DNA of 64,000 bases from Pseudomonadota bacterium (GCA_023423935.1 JAFAEQ010000075.1:124001-188000); one strand, 5' to 3'. Counted from the first letter of the stretch, positions 43,905 to 52,836 are shown. Numbers and translations are program-made. Notes: a model not told the origin generated them from the sequence alone.

Positions 43905-46064
43905 TCAGGCCAGCACTCTTGTCACGCGCATCACTTCCGGCATCTTGCGCAGATTCTTGATCACGCTCGCCAGATGCTTACGGTTGCGGACCTGCAGATC
44001 GAAAATCAGTGTCGAGGCATCGCCGTCGCGTTCGTCGACGACGACGTGTTCGATGTTGGTGTCGGTCGAAGCGATGTTCGAGGCGATCGCGGCGAGCGCG
44101 CCCATGCGGTTGCTGACATCGATGCGGATTTCGACGTTGAAGAGGCGATCGAGATTCTGCTGCCAGGCGACTGACAGCCATTTATCCGGTTGCTTGCGAT
44201 AGTTGCGCAGATTGCCGCACACCTCGCGATGGATGACGACCCCGCGGCCGCTCGACAGATAGGCCATGATCGGATCGTTCGGAATCGGGAAACAGCAGCG
44301 CGCGTAGCTGACGACCATGCCTTCGGTACCGGCGATCGCAAGGGGTCCGGTCTGTGGCACGGGTTCGGCCGGCGTCTGCTTGTCCTGCGGCGGCAGGCGA
44401 CGCGCGACGAGCGGTGCGAGCCGCTCACCCAGGCCGATCTTCTCGAAGAGCTCTTCGGCGTCCTTCAGATTCAATTCGGCCGCGACGCTCTGCAGACGTT
44501 CCTCCGGCAGCTTCTTCAATGAAAGCGACAGATCGCCGAGCGCCTGATTGAGCAACCGCTTGCCGAGCTCGACAGCTTCGGAGTGCTTCAGACCTTTCAG
44601 GTAATGGCGGATCGCGGCGCGCGCCTTCGCGGTCACGACGAAGTTGACCCACGCGGGATTCGGCGTTGCACCCTTGGCGGTGATGATCTCGACCGTCTGA
44701 CCGTTGCGAAGCGGCGTACGCAGCGGCACCAGTCGTCGATCGATCTTGGCTGCAACGCAATGATTGCCGATGTCGGTGTGTACGCTGTACGCGAAATCCA
44801 CTGCGGTCGCGTTACGCGGCAGACGCCGGATCTCGCCGCGCGGCGTGAAGACGTAGACCTTGTCCGGGAACAGGTCGACCTTGACGCTCTCCATGAATTC
44901 TTCGGAGTTGCCGCCGTGCTGCATTTCCATCAGCTGCTGCAGCCACTCGCTTGCGCGGTCGCGATACTTGCGTCCCTGATCTTCGCCGCTCTTGTATTGC
45001 CAATGCGCCGCGATGCCCGCTTCCGCCACGCTGTGCATTTCTTCCGTGCGGATCTGCACTTCGATCGGCATGCCGTTCGGACCGAACAGCGTGGTGTGCA
45101 GCGACTGATAACCGTTGATGCGGGGGATCGCGATGTAATCCTTGAAGCGTCCCGGCATCGGACGATAGAGCCCATGCACCAGGCCTAGCGTTCGATAACA
45201 GGTGTCGACCGAATCGACCACGATGCGGAAGCCGAACACATCGACGATCGAGCTCAGCGGCGCGCGTTTGCGTCGCATCTTCTGATAGACGCTATAGAGA
45301 TGCTTCTCGCGGCCTTCGACCCGGCCCTTGATGCCCGCCTTCTCCAGTCCGTTGCGCAGATTCTCCGCGATCTTGCCGACGAACTGTTTCTGGTTGCCGC
45401 GCGCCTTCTTGAGCGCTCGTTCGATGATGCGATAGCGGCCGGGGTAGAGCGATTTGAAGCCGAGATCCTCGAGCTCCGATTTCACCGAATGGATGCCGAG
45501 GCGATTGGCGATCGGTGCGTAGATTTCCAGCGTTTCGCGCGCGATCGTGCGCCGCTTCGCGGGCGGCATGGCGCCGAGCGTGCGCATGTTGTGTGTACGA
45601 TCGGCGAGCTTGACCATGACCACGCGGATATCGCGCACCATGGCGAGCAGCATCTTGCGGAAGGATTCCGCCTGCGCTTCGGCACGACTGCGGAACTGGA
45701 TCTGGTCGAGCTTCGAGACGCCATCGACCAGTTCGGCGACTTCGGGTCCGAACCGCTCCGCGATTTCTTCCTTCGCGGTCGCGGTGTCCTCGATCACGTC
45801 GTGAAGGATGGCCGCGACGATCGTCTGCGCATCGAGGTGCAGGTCCGCCAGAATGTCGGCGACCGCCACGGGATGTGCGATGTAGGGCTCACCGCTTAAA
45901 CGTTTCTGGCCTTGGTGCGCCTGCGCGCCGAACTCATAGGCATCGCGGACGCGATCGACCTGAGCCGGCGGAAGATAGGTTTCGAGCTTATTGAGAAGCT
46001 GCGTGACGCCTATTGAGCGTCTTCCGGTCGGCAGCAGCCCCAGGATGGAAGACGCGTAATCCAT
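43905..46064 (-). CDS. spoT: bifunctional (p)ppGpp synthetase/hydrolase
   Basis: 719 residues. HD hydrolase domain with His 64 and HDVIED at 88-93; synthetase domain (GFRIVVDSVDTCYRTLGLVHG, then EVQIRTEEMHSVAEAGIAAHWQYK); TGS domain (DKVYVFTPRGEIRRLPRNATAVDFAYSVHTDIG); and a C-terminal ACT domain. An intact HDxxED motif means hydrolase activity is retained, so SpoT and not RelA. Forms rpoZ-spoT on the minus strand, 27 bases apart. The usual gmk gene upstream of rpoZ and trmH downstream are not here. Confidence 0.96.
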   Translation of the reverse strand: MDYASSILGLLPTGRRSIGVTQLLNKLETYLPPAQVDRVRDAYEFGAQAHQGQKRLSGEPYIAHPVAVADILADLHLDAQTIVAAILHDVIEDTATAKEEIAERFGPEVAELVDGVSKLDQIQFRSRAEAQAESFRKMLLAMVRDIRVVMVKLADRTHNMRTLGAMPPAKRRTIARETLEIYAPIANRLGIHSVKSELEDLGFKSLYPGRYRIIERALKKARGNQKQFVGKIAENLRNGLEKAGIKGRVEGREKHLYSVYQKMRRKRAPLSSIVDVFGFRIVVDSVDTCYRTLGLVHGLYRPMPGRFKDYIAIPRINGYQSLHTTLFGPNGMPIEVQIRTEEMHSVAEAGIAAHWQYKSGEDQGRKYRDRASEWLQQLMEMQHGGNSEEFMESVKVDLFPDKVYVFTPRGEIRRLPRNATAVDFAYSVHTDIGNHCVAAKIDRRLVPLRTPLRNGQTVEIITAKGATPNPAWVNFVVTAKARAAIRHYLKGLKHSEAVELGKRLLNQALGDLSLSLKKLPEERLQSVAAELNLKDAEELFEKIGLGERLAPLVARRLPPQDKQTPAEPVPQTGPLAIAGTEGMVVSYARCCFPIPNDPIMAYLSSGRGVVIHREVCGNLRNYRKQPDKWLSVAWQQNLDRLFNVEIRIDVSNRMGALAAIASNIASTDTNIEHVVVDERDGDASTLIFDLQVRNRKHLASVIKNLRKMPEVMRVTRVLA

Positions 46065-46091
46065 AAGAGACGGAAGATCTGCGCGATCTGA

Positions 46092-46379
46092 TCAGTCCCC
46101 CAGACCGAGATGTGGAGCACGCAGCTCACCCGACATTTCGGCGTCGGGAGGCATCATCTCGTTGACCACGGGACGCTGTTCGATCTCCTCGAGGATCTCG
46201 GGGCCGATATGGCCGGCCGCGACTTCCCGCAATGCGACGACCGTCATCTTGTCGTTCTCGGCATCGACGGTGGGCTCCGCGCCGTTCGCCAGCTTGCGCG
46301 CGCGTTTGGCAGCGACCATGACCAGCTGGAACAGGTTGGGAACGTGCTGCAAACAGTCTTCGACAGTGATGCGGGCCAT
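46092..46379 (-). CDS. rpoZ: DNA-directed RNA polymerase subunit omega
   Basis: 95 residues starting MARITVEDCLQHVPNLFQLVMVAAKRARKLANG, the invariant omega sequence, followed by NDKMTVVALREVAAGHI. The tail from residue ~65 is acidic and Pro/Met-rich, variable in the family. Omega supports beta' folding and forms part of the ppGpp site 1, fitting its place before spoT. An upstream in-frame extension is rejected since the homology begins at 46379. A TATACT hexamer on the minus strand near 46436 is a candidate -10, without a good -35. Confidence 0.95.
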   Translation of the reverse strand: MARITVEDCLQHVPNLFQLVMVAAKRARKLANGAEPTVDAENDKMTVVALREVAAGHIGPEILEEIEQRPVVNEMMPPDAEMSGELRAPHLGLGD

Positions 46380-46645
46380 GAAAACCTCGAAACGGGCGGG
46401 AATTGACCGGTCGGCGATCGCCGAGGGCGCAAAAAGTATAGCGTATGCCGTCATTTCGATGTGAGCCGCCATCCAGGCAAATTCAAGACCAGGCGCCTCT
46501 AAATCAGTGAACTGGCGCTATTCATCATTCAGGACGCGGGCTAACATTGCGGCCCCGCTGGCCCGGCGACCTCCCAGATCGATTCGTCCAGCGATCACTA
46601 TTGCCCCAAGAAACTTGAGGCCAAGAGAGAGTTGTGGAGAGAGGA

Positions 46646-47290
46646 ATGAAGTTTCGACCGACCCTGCTGGCGTTCGGCCTAGGTATCGTTGCGACTGCCA
46701 TCAGCGCCGGCGCGTTCGCCGACGGGGAACTGCAGGGAAATCGGGAAAATGGCCAGGTTCTCGCTTACACCTGTCATGGCTGCCATGGCGTTCCCAATTA
46801 TAAGAATGCATGGCCACCCTACAGCGTGCCGCGGCTGGGCAATCAGAACGCTCAGTACCTGGAGGTCGCGCTCGGTGAGTACGTTTCAGGCAATCGCGTG
46901 CATCCGACCATGCATGCACAGGCGGCCAGCCTGTCCGCTCAGGATCGCGCCGACATCGCCGCTTTCCTGCATGCCGAAGGCGTGGATCCCAATGCCCAAG
47001 TGGTGGGAACCCCTCCCGCAGCTGCTCAGGCTTGTGCAGCCTGCCATGGTGCGAACGGCGGCAAGCCGATGTTGCCCGAGTATCCCGTACTCGCGGGCCA
47101 GCACGCGGACTACATCGTTCGCGCGCTGAAGGATTACAAGAGCGGCAAGCGCAAGAATCCGATCATGGCCGGTATCGCTGCGGGATTGGATGAGAAGGAT
47201 TTTCCTGCTCTCGCCCGGTTCTTTGAGCAGCAGGGCGGACTGTGCGACACCCAGGACCTGCGCGAGCAGGGCAAGTGCGCGAAGAAATAA
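46646..47290 (+). CDS. dihaem cytochrome c (c4-like), periplasmic
   Basis: 214 residues. Signal peptide (MKFRPTLLAFGLGIVATAISAGAFA), then two class I cytochrome c domains with CHGCH at 43-47 and CAACH at 130-134, each followed by a Met ligand region (HPTMHAQAA; NPIMAGIAA). Cytochromes c4 pass electrons to terminal oxidases, so it is a plausible donor for the aa3 oxidase in this window. RBS GAGAGAGGA stands right before the start. Divergent from rpoZ with 266 bases between starts. Confidence 0.9.
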   Translation: MKFRPTLLAFGLGIVATAISAGAFADGELQGNRENGQVLAYTCHGCHGVPNYKNAWPPYSVPRLGNQNAQYLEVALGEYVSGNRVHPTMHAQAASLSAQDRADIAAFLHAEGVDPNAQVVGTPPAAAQACAACHGANGGKPMLPEYPVLAGQHADYIVRALKDYKSGKRKNPIMAGIAAGLDEKDFPALARFFEQQGGLCDTQDLREQGKCAKK

Positions 47291-47362
47291 ACAGGCGTGG
47301 ATGAAGGCAGGGAGCAGTTTCGCAGTAGGCTGCTCCCCCGCTCACTTCAGGGGTGATCCGCC

Positions 47363-48355
47363 ATGCACTCCCCATTTCCCGCCTTTCGTATTCATCAGCA
47401 GAACGGTTCGATCGAGGCCCGCCTCGAGTCGATCGTGCTCGATGACCTCGCCCCCGGCGATGTCGTCATCGAGGTCGAATATTCCACGATCAACTTCAAG
47501 GACGCGCTCGCGGCGACGGGTCGCGGTCGCATCCTCAAGCGCTTTCCACTGGTCGGCGGCATCGATCTGGCTGGCCAGGTGGTCTCCTCCGAAAATCCTG
47601 CGTTGAAACCGGGCGATCCCGTGCTCGTCACGGGCTGCGGCTTGTCCGAAACGCATGACGGAGGGTACGCGCGCTATGCGCGGGTCAAGAGCGAGTGGGT
47701 CATTCCCATTCCGCCGGGGCTCGATCCATTCAGATGCATGGCCCTCGGCACGGCGGGATTCACGGCGGCCTTGGCCGTGCATCAGATGGAACGTAACGGT
47801 CAATCGCCGGAACACGGCGAAATCGTGATTACCGGCGCGACGGGCGGCGTCGGCAGCCTCGCCATTCAGATGCTCGCAGCCCGCGGCTATCGCACCGTTG
47901 CGGTGACGGGCAAGGAGAGCGCGAAGGCGTATCTCGAATCGATCGGGGCCCAGCGCGTGCTGCTGCGATCGGACATCGCCCTCGGCACCAAGCCGCTCGA
48001 GGAGGCGCAATGGGCAGGCGCCATCGACAATGTCGGCGGCGAGCTGCTGGCCTGGCTCATACGCACGACGAACTTCTGGGGAAACATCGCGAGCATCGGC
48101 ATGGCAAGCAGCATCGATCTGAAATCGACCGTCCTGCCGTTCATTCTGCGAGGTGTCAATCTGCTCGGTATCAACTCGGTCTTCACGCCCCGCTCTGTCC
48201 GGCTCGAAGTGTGGCGTCGGCTCGCCTCGGATCTGAAGCCAAAGCATCTCGAACGCAGCGTCACTCGTACGATTTCACTGGAAGAACTTCCCGGTGCGTT
48301 CGATGCGTATCTGCGCAGCGAAGTGACGGGACGTACCGTCGTGAAGATCGCCTGA
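47363..48355 (+). CDS. YhdH/AcuI-type NADPH-dependent oxidoreductase (acrylyl-CoA reductase family)
   Basis: 330 residues, zinc-free medium-chain dehydrogenase. INFKDALAATGRGRILKRFPLVGGIDLAGQV and GTAGFTAALAVHQME are the YhdH/AcuI signatures; the Rossmann motif is VITGATGGVGSLAIQML. AcuI reduces acryloyl-CoA to propionyl-CoA; E. coli YhdH has the same activity in vitro. It precedes rsmG by 6 bases. The neighbouring genes give no further hint of substrate. Confidence 0.88.
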   Translation: MHSPFPAFRIHQQNGSIEARLESIVLDDLAPGDVVIEVEYSTINFKDALAATGRGRILKRFPLVGGIDLAGQVVSSENPALKPGDPVLVTGCGLSETHDGGYARYARVKSEWVIPIPPGLDPFRCMALGTAGFTAALAVHQMERNGQSPEHGEIVITGATGGVGSLAIQMLAARGYRTVAVTGKESAKAYLESIGAQRVLLRSDIALGTKPLEEAQWAGAIDNVGGELLAWLIRTTNFWGNIASIGMASSIDLKSTVLPFILRGVNLLGINSVFTPRSVRLEVWRRLASDLKPKHLERSVTRTISLEELPGAFDAYLRSEVTGRTVVKIA

Positions 48356-48361
48356 CCTCTC

Positions 48362-48982
48362 ATGCTCATCGAAGCTGCACAGAAATTCGGGCTAGCGCTC
48401 GACGCAGATCAGGAAACGAAGCTCATTCGCCTGCTCGATGAGCTCGATGACTGGAATCAGCGCATGAATCTCACTGCGATCCGCGAACGCTCGCAGCAGA
48501 TCACCAAGCACCTGCTGGACAGCCTTTCAGTGCAGCCATTTCTACAGGGCACGCGCATTTGCGATATTGGCACCGGCGCGGGATTTCCCGGCATTCCGCT
48601 TGCGATCGTGAATCCGGAGCGTCAGTTCACGCTGGTGGACTCGACGGCGAAGAAGCTGAAATTCATCGATCACGTCGCACAGGTGCTCGAGCTCACCAAT
48701 ATCCGCACCGTGCATACCCGCGCAGAATCTTTCCGGCCCGACGCGCGCTTCGACATCGTGCTGTCGCGGGCGGTCGGTCCCGTCGTGCAATTCGTGAACT
48801 GGGCCGGGCACTTGTGCGTCGGCGGTGGGCGACTGCTCGCCATGAAAGGCCGCTATCCGCACGATGAGCTGACGAAAATGCCCAATGGCTGGAAAATCGC
48901 GGCCGTCCATCGACTTGAAGTGCCCGGTCTGGACGAGGAGCGGCATCTTGTGGAAATCTGCCGCAGCCACGACAGGCTCTAG
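48362..48982 (+). CDS. rsmG: 16S rRNA (guanine527-N7)-methyltransferase RsmG
   Basis: 206 residues. The SAM motif RICDIGTGAGFPGIPLAIVNPE and the preceding WNQRMNLTAIRERSQQITKHLLDSLSV are diagnostic of RsmG/GidB, as is the later SRAVGPVVQFVNW. It methylates G527 of 16S rRNA. Normally follows mnmG; here it follows the reductase gene, so the mnmG-rsmG link is broken. The TAG stop codon is part of the TAGG array that fills the gap to parA. Confidence 0.95.
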   Translation: MLIEAAQKFGLALDADQETKLIRLLDELDDWNQRMNLTAIRERSQQITKHLLDSLSVQPFLQGTRICDIGTGAGFPGIPLAIVNPERQFTLVDSTAKKLKFIDHVAQVLELTNIRTVHTRAESFRPDARFDIVLSRAVGPVVQFVNWAGHLCVGGGRLLAMKGRYPHDELTKMPNGWKIAAVHRLEVPGLDEERHLVEICRSHDRL

Positions 48983-49116
48983 ACGCCAGGTTCTAGGCCA
49001 AGTCCCAAGATTCGTTCCACAACTTGCCTCGCGCTGGCGATCCCATGGTCATAGACTCTCCGTACCGTCGTGCTCCCTTTATTCGCTAGCGCCTAGAACC
49101 TAGGACCTAGTCGCCT
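48976..49116. repeat. inverted TAGG array between rsmG and parA
   Basis: Left arm from the rsmG stop (CTCTAGACGCCAGGTTCTAGG) to about 49000; right arm 49083-49116 (CGCTAGCGCCTAGAACCTAG, then GACCTAGTCGCC), ending 5 bases before the parA start. The rsmG stop codon at 48980-48982 is in the left arm. The right arm occupies the place where the parA RBS should be. Confidence 0.8.
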
Positions 49117-49121
49117 CTCAC

Positions 49122-49916
49122 ATGCACCGCATTCTCGCCATCACCAATCAGAAAGGCGGCGTCGGCAAGACGACGACCAGCGTGAATCTCGCTGCGTCGC
49201 TTGCAGCGACGAAGCGGCGCGTGCTGCTGATCGACATCGATCCGCAAGGCAACGCCACGATGGGTTGCGGTATCGACAAGCGCACGGTGGAACGTACGAC
49301 CACCGATGTGCTGCTCGGCGAATGCGACATTCCGTCGGCCGTACAGTCGGTCGACTATTCCGATTTCAAACTGCTGCCTGCGAATCAGGATCTGGTTGCG
49401 GCGGAAGTCGAATTGATGGGCAAGCCTGGCTGCGAGACGCGTCTGCGCGATGCGTTGCGCCCCGTGCTCGATCAATTCGACATGGTGCTCATCGACTGCC
49501 CGCCTGCGCTCAATATGCTCACCGTGAACGCGCTCGTTGCTGCGGAAGGCGTACTCATTCCCATGCAGTGCGAGTACTACGCACTGGAAGGCCTGACGGC
49601 GCTGATGAGCACGATCGAGCAGATCAAGGCGGGTCCGAATCCGCAGCTCGAGATCGACGGCATCCTGCGCACCATGTTCGATCCGCGAAACAATCTCGCG
49701 AACGAGGTTTCGGCCCAGTTGATCGAGCATTTCCAGGGCAAAGTCTTTCGCACGATCATTCCCCGCAACGTTCGCCTCGCCGAAGCGCCCAGCTACGGCA
49801 AACCCGCGCTGTACTTCGATCGCGAATCGCGCGGCGCCGTGGCGTATCTCGCCCTTGCCGGTGAGATGATTCGCCGCTCCGAGGGAGATCTGGTAGCGGA
49901 CGCGGTGGGAACATGA
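49122..49916 (+). CDS. parA: chromosome partitioning ATPase ParA
   Basis: 264 residues. Deviant Walker A KGGVGKTT with signature Lys 11, Walker B-type VLLIDIDPQGNA and DMVLIDCPPALNMLT. The short form without an N-terminal HTH is typical of chromosomal ParA/Soj. It moves ParB-bound origins during segregation. No good ribosome-binding site stands before the ATG, because a TAGG arm ends there. Followed by parB after 116 bases, most of which is another array. Confidence 0.95.
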   Translation: MHRILAITNQKGGVGKTTTSVNLAASLAATKRRVLLIDIDPQGNATMGCGIDKRTVERTTTDVLLGECDIPSAVQSVDYSDFKLLPANQDLVAAEVELMGKPGCETRLRDALRPVLDQFDMVLIDCPPALNMLTVNALVAAEGVLIPMQCEYYALEGLTALMSTIEQIKAGPNPQLEIDGILRTMFDPRNNLANEVSAQLIEHFQGKVFRTIIPRNVRLAEAPSYGKPALYFDRESRGAVAYLALAGEMIRRSEGDLVADAVGT

Positions 49917-49930
49917 CAACTCCAGTCGTC

Positions 49931-50026
49931 AGCAAACTAGTCTGCTGGTCTGCTAGCCAGAGGCGCTGCGCGCCGATTTCGGATTTTTTCTGGCTAGATG
50001 CTAGTGGCCAGTTGCTAGTTGGCTCG
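49931..50026. repeat. inverted GCTAGTC-family array between parA and parB
   Basis: Left arm 49931-49960 (AAACTAGTCTGCTGGTCTGC, then TAGCCAG) and right arm 49989-50026 (CTGGCTAGATGCTAGTGGCC, then AGTTGCTAGTTGGCTCG) around a 28-base centre with GGCGCTGCGCGCC. Same unit as at 14898 and 43579, but no REP in the centre. It ends 6 bases before the parB start. Confidence 0.8.
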
Positions 50027-50032
50027 TAATCA

Positions 50033-50938
50033 ATGTCCACCAAACGTCCAAGTCTCGGTCGCGGTCTCGGTGCGCTGCTCGGTCAGCCGGTAGCGAGCAG
50101 TGAGGCGCCTGCTGCGCAGGTCACTCAGCTGCGTCCTGATGAAGAGCTCACGAAGCTTCCGGTCGATTTACTGCAGCGGGGTAAATATCAGCCGCGCATC
50201 GACATGCATACGGACACGTTGCAGGAGCTCGCGGATTCGATCAAAGCGCAGGGCCTGATTCAGCCGATCCTGGTGCGGCCGCTGGGCGAACCTCAGGCAG
50301 GGCAGCCGCGACGCTACGAAATCATCGCCGGCGAACGCCGCTGGCGGGCGGCCCAGCTTGCGGGACTGCATGAAATCCCAGCGATCGTCCGTCGTATTCC
50401 CGATGAGGCCGCCGTCGCAATGGCGCTCATCGAGAACATTCAGCGTGAGAATCTGAATCCGCTGGAAGAGGCGCGCGCCCTCGATCGCCTGATCACCGAG
50501 TTCGACATGACCCATGCGACCGCAGCCGAGGCAGTGGGTCGATCACGCGCGGCCGTGTCGAATCTTCTGCGGCTGCTGGACTTGTGTGACGAGGCGAAGG
50601 CGCTCCTGGAACAGCGCGCCATCGAAATGGGGCACGCGCGTGCGCTGCTGGGTCTGGAGAACAAGCGTCAGCAGGCCGAGGTCGCGGCGCTGGTTGCAAA
50701 GAAGAAGCTCTCGGTGCGCGAAACCGAAGCGCTGGTGCGCCGGATGACGCTCTCCGACACCAGCGAATCCGTGAGCACGCCGCGTCCGGACCCGAACATC
50801 CGCAAGCTGGAAAGTGACTTGTCGGAAAAGCTCGGTGCGAAGGTGCAGGTTCAGCATTCCTCGGGCGGCAAGGGCAAGCTCATCATCAGCTACCACACGC
50901 TGGATGAGCTGGACGGGATCATCGAGCACATTCGCTGA
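50033..50938 (+). CDS. parB: chromosome partitioning protein ParB
   Basis: 301 residues. N-terminal RGLGALLGQP, then the CTPase/ParB box (GKYQPRIDMHTDTLQELADSIKAQGLIQPILVRPL, YEIIAGERRWRAAQLAGL, ALIENIQRENLNPLEEARAL), then an HTH (TAAEAVGRSRAAVSNLLRLL) and a C-terminal dimerisation domain. It loads on parS as a CTP-switched clamp. No parS 16-mer (TGTTTCACGTGAAACA-like) was seen in the window. Confidence 0.96.
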   Translation: MSTKRPSLGRGLGALLGQPVASSEAPAAQVTQLRPDEELTKLPVDLLQRGKYQPRIDMHTDTLQELADSIKAQGLIQPILVRPLGEPQAGQPRRYEIIAGERRWRAAQLAGLHEIPAIVRRIPDEAAVAMALIENIQRENLNPLEEARALDRLITEFDMTHATAAEAVGRSRAAVSNLLRLLDLCDEAKALLEQRAIEMGHARALLGLENKRQQAEVAALVAKKKLSVRETEALVRRMTLSDTSESVSTPRPDPNIRKLESDLSEKLGAKVQVQHSSGGKGKLIISYHTLDELDGIIEHIR

Positions 50939-50965
50939 TCGCACGCTCGGGCGGAACCCGGGCCT

Positions 50966-50985
50966 GCATCGCAGCTTTGCGATGC
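50966..50985. terminator. hairpin after parB
   Basis: GCATCGCA-GCTT-TGCGATGC, a perfect 8-base-pair stem with a 4-base loop, 27 bases after parB. There is no T-run, so it may be a 3'-end stabiliser or a Rho-type end. It precedes the atp promoter. Confidence 0.45.
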
Positions 50986-51077
50986 GCATGCGCACCGCGT
51001 CAGAAAATGCTTTCAACTGCAGGAATATGTCGCTCTCCCTGTAACACGATTAGTGGCTTCAAACGCCCTGTTCTTTG

Positions 51078-51106
51078 TTGAAGCACTGCAAAACGCTGCG
51101 TATAAT
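51078..51106 (+). promoter_or_regulatory. sigma70-type promoter of the atp operon
   Basis: TTGAAG (51078-51083) and TATAAT (51101-51106) separated by 17 bases: perfect -10, good -35 and ideal spacing. It is the strongest promoter seen in the window and points at atpI, 124 bases away. Confidence 0.8.
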
Positions 51107-51151
51107 CCGCCGCCTTTTCCGGCCGGGCAGGTCGGTAACGGAATTCCATCA

Positions 51152-51197
51152 ATGCCACACGTTGCCGGGTGAAGCCGGCTCACGCAGTGGCATTTTT
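51152..51197 (+). promoter_or_regulatory. terminator-like hairpin in the atp leader
   Basis: ATGCCAC (51152-51158) pairs with GTGGCAT (51187-51193), with an inner GCCGG/CCGGC stem, followed by TTTTTG. This has the form of a factor-independent terminator lying between the promoter and atpI. The frame ATG CCA CAC GTT GCC GGG TGA starts in the 5' stem. Attenuation is possible; it is not demonstrated. Confidence 0.6.
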
Positions 51198-51229
51198 GTT
51201 GTCCATCGATCGCAAGCGAGTCGTCGGCC

Positions 51230-51622
51230 GTGAGCTCCAATGTTCTTGCCGACGCGGCGCGTCGGGCTCTGCGAACGCTGCTGTGGCAGGTGGTTGTGGT
51301 GCTGGCGCTCGCGGTCCTGGCGACATTGATATGGACCGTCAGAACAGGCTTGTCGGTTCTGGCGGGCGGAGGCATCGGCCTGATCTGGACGATGTACATG
51401 GCGTACATCCTGTTCAAGCACAGCTTGAATCATGGTGTGCACATGACCGCGGCGACGTTCGTGGGCGGTTGGCTGATAAAGGTGGCGCTTACCGTGGCGC
51501 TGCTGATCGCGGCCTTCAAGTCGGGTGCGTTCGTGCCCCCAGCCGTGCTGGCCGGGGTCGCTGGTGCGCTCATCGCCTACGGCGTGGCACAGGCTTTGTT
51601 GGTTGCGCGACCGAAACGCTGA
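51230..51622 (+). CDS. atpI: ATP synthase subunit I
   Basis: 130 residues, four helices (LLWQVVVVLALAVLATLIWTV; LAGGGIGLIWTMYMAYILF; AATFVGGWLIKVALTVALLIAAF; AGVAGALIAYGVAQALLVARP). First gene of the atp operon and in the usual place; AtpI assists c-ring assembly. GTG start at 51230. The sequence is weakly conserved in the family, so the call rests on position and topology as much as on similarity. Confidence 0.88.
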   Translation: MSSNVLADAARRALRTLLWQVVVVLALAVLATLIWTVRTGLSVLAGGGIGLIWTMYMAYILFKHSLNHGVHMTAATFVGGWLIKVALTVALLIAAFKSGAFVPPAVLAGVAGALIAYGVAQALLVARPKR

Positions 51623-51666
51623 AGGCGCGGTCGCAAGTGTTCGAGACGTGTTGGATCAGGTGAATC

Positions 51667-52539
51667 ATGCGGGGTGTGCTAATGGCGAGTGAAGGGGGCG
51701 GCGAGAGCGTCGGCATGTCCGACTACATCTCTCACCATCTGCATCATCTTGCGAGCCATCATCAGGAAGGCATGTTCGATCTGCATGTCCTGCACCTGGA
51801 CACCGTGTTTTTCGCCGTGCTCTGCGGCGTTCTGTTTCTGATCCCGTTCTTCTTCGCTGCGCGCAAAGCCACGGCAGGCGTGCCGGGCCGCTTCCAGGCG
51901 TTCGTCGAAATGCTCGTCGAATTCGTCGAGGAGCAGGCCAAGGGCATGGTGCACGGCAATCTCAAGTTCATTGCGCCGCTCGCATTGACCGTCTTCGTGT
52001 GGGTGGCGTTGATGAACGCGATCGACCTGATCCCGGTCGATCTGTTCCCGCGTATCGCGCAGCTGTTCGGTATCGAGTACCTGCGTCCGCTGCCGACCGC
52101 CGATCTGAACGGTACGTTCGGCATCGCGATCGGTGTGCTGCTGCTGGTCTTCTACTACAACGTCAAGATCAAGGGCGTCGGCGGCTTCGCGCACCAGTGG
52201 CTCACCGCGCCGTTCGGTAACGTCAAGCTGACGGCCAATCCGTTGACCTGGGTGGCGTTCCTGCTGCTGGCGATCGTGAACATCCTGTTCACCATCATCG
52301 AATACGTGGGCTCGACCTTCTCGCACGGCATGCGCTTGTTCGGCAACATGTACGCTGGCGAGCTCATTTTCTTCCTCATTGCGGGCCTCGGCGGCACGGC
52401 CACGGTGCTCGGTATCGCCGGTCAACTCCTCATGGGTTCGGTGTGGGCGATCTTCCACATCCTCATCGTGCTGTTGCAGGCGTTCATTTTCATGATGCTG
52501 GCGCTGGTCTACATCGGCCAGGCACACGAGCATCACTAA
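51667..52539 (+). CDS. atpB: F1Fo ATP synthase subunit a
   Basis: 290 residues with five or six helices. The key Arg is in STFSHGMRLFGNMYAGELIFFLI (E. coli aArg210 region), with the conserved LFGNMYAGE sequence. N-terminal HHLHHLASHHQEGMFDLHVLHLDT is His-rich. Subunit a forms the proton half-channels beside the c-ring. A start at 51682 (MASEGGG, with GGGGTG five bases before) is at least as good as 51667. Confidence 0.96.
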   Translation: MRGVLMASEGGGESVGMSDYISHHLHHLASHHQEGMFDLHVLHLDTVFFAVLCGVLFLIPFFFAARKATAGVPGRFQAFVEMLVEFVEEQAKGMVHGNLKFIAPLALTVFVWVALMNAIDLIPVDLFPRIAQLFGIEYLRPLPTADLNGTFGIAIGVLLLVFYYNVKIKGVGGFAHQWLTAPFGNVKLTANPLTWVAFLLLAIVNILFTIIEYVGSTFSHGMRLFGNMYAGELIFFLIAGLGGTATVLGIAGQLLMGSVWAIFHILIVLLQAFIFMMLALVYIGQAHEHH

Positions 52540-52590
52540 AGGTTTCGTTTCCTCACTGGTCGTTTGGTTGGTTTTTTCCGGAGAACTCTC

Positions 52591-52836
52591 ATGACGGACG
52601 TAGCATTTGTCGCCCTGGCTTGCGGTTTGATCATCGGCATCGGCGCTCTCGGGGCGTGCATCGGCGTCGGCATCATGGCGGCGAAGTACATCGAATCCTC
52701 GGCCCGCCAGCCCGAACTGATGAACGTGCTGCAGACCAAGGTCTTCCTGCTGCTCGGTCTGATCGACGCATCGTTCATCATCGGTGTCGGTATCGCGCTG
52801 TGGTTCGCGACTGCGAATCCGTTCGCTGCAGGCTAA
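52591..52836 (+). CDS. atpE: F1Fo ATP synthase subunit c
   Basis: 81 residues, a two-helix hairpin with the polar loop ARQPE and the proton-carrying Asp 59 in LLLGLIDASFIIG. It is the ring-forming proteolipid. Start at 52591 with RBS CCGGAG, seven bases upstream. Asp (not Glu) and the absence of the Na+-site residues point to a proton-driven enzyme. A UUCG-loop hairpin follows right after the stop. Confidence 0.97.
   Translation: MTDVAFVALACGLIIGIGALGACIGVGIMAAKYIESSARQPELMNVLQTKVFLLLGLIDASFIIGVGIALWFATANPFAAG

Noticed and set aside
48983..51229. parS site near parAB
   Set aside because: No 16-base palindrome of the TGTTTCACGTGAAACA type was found; parS may lie outside the window.
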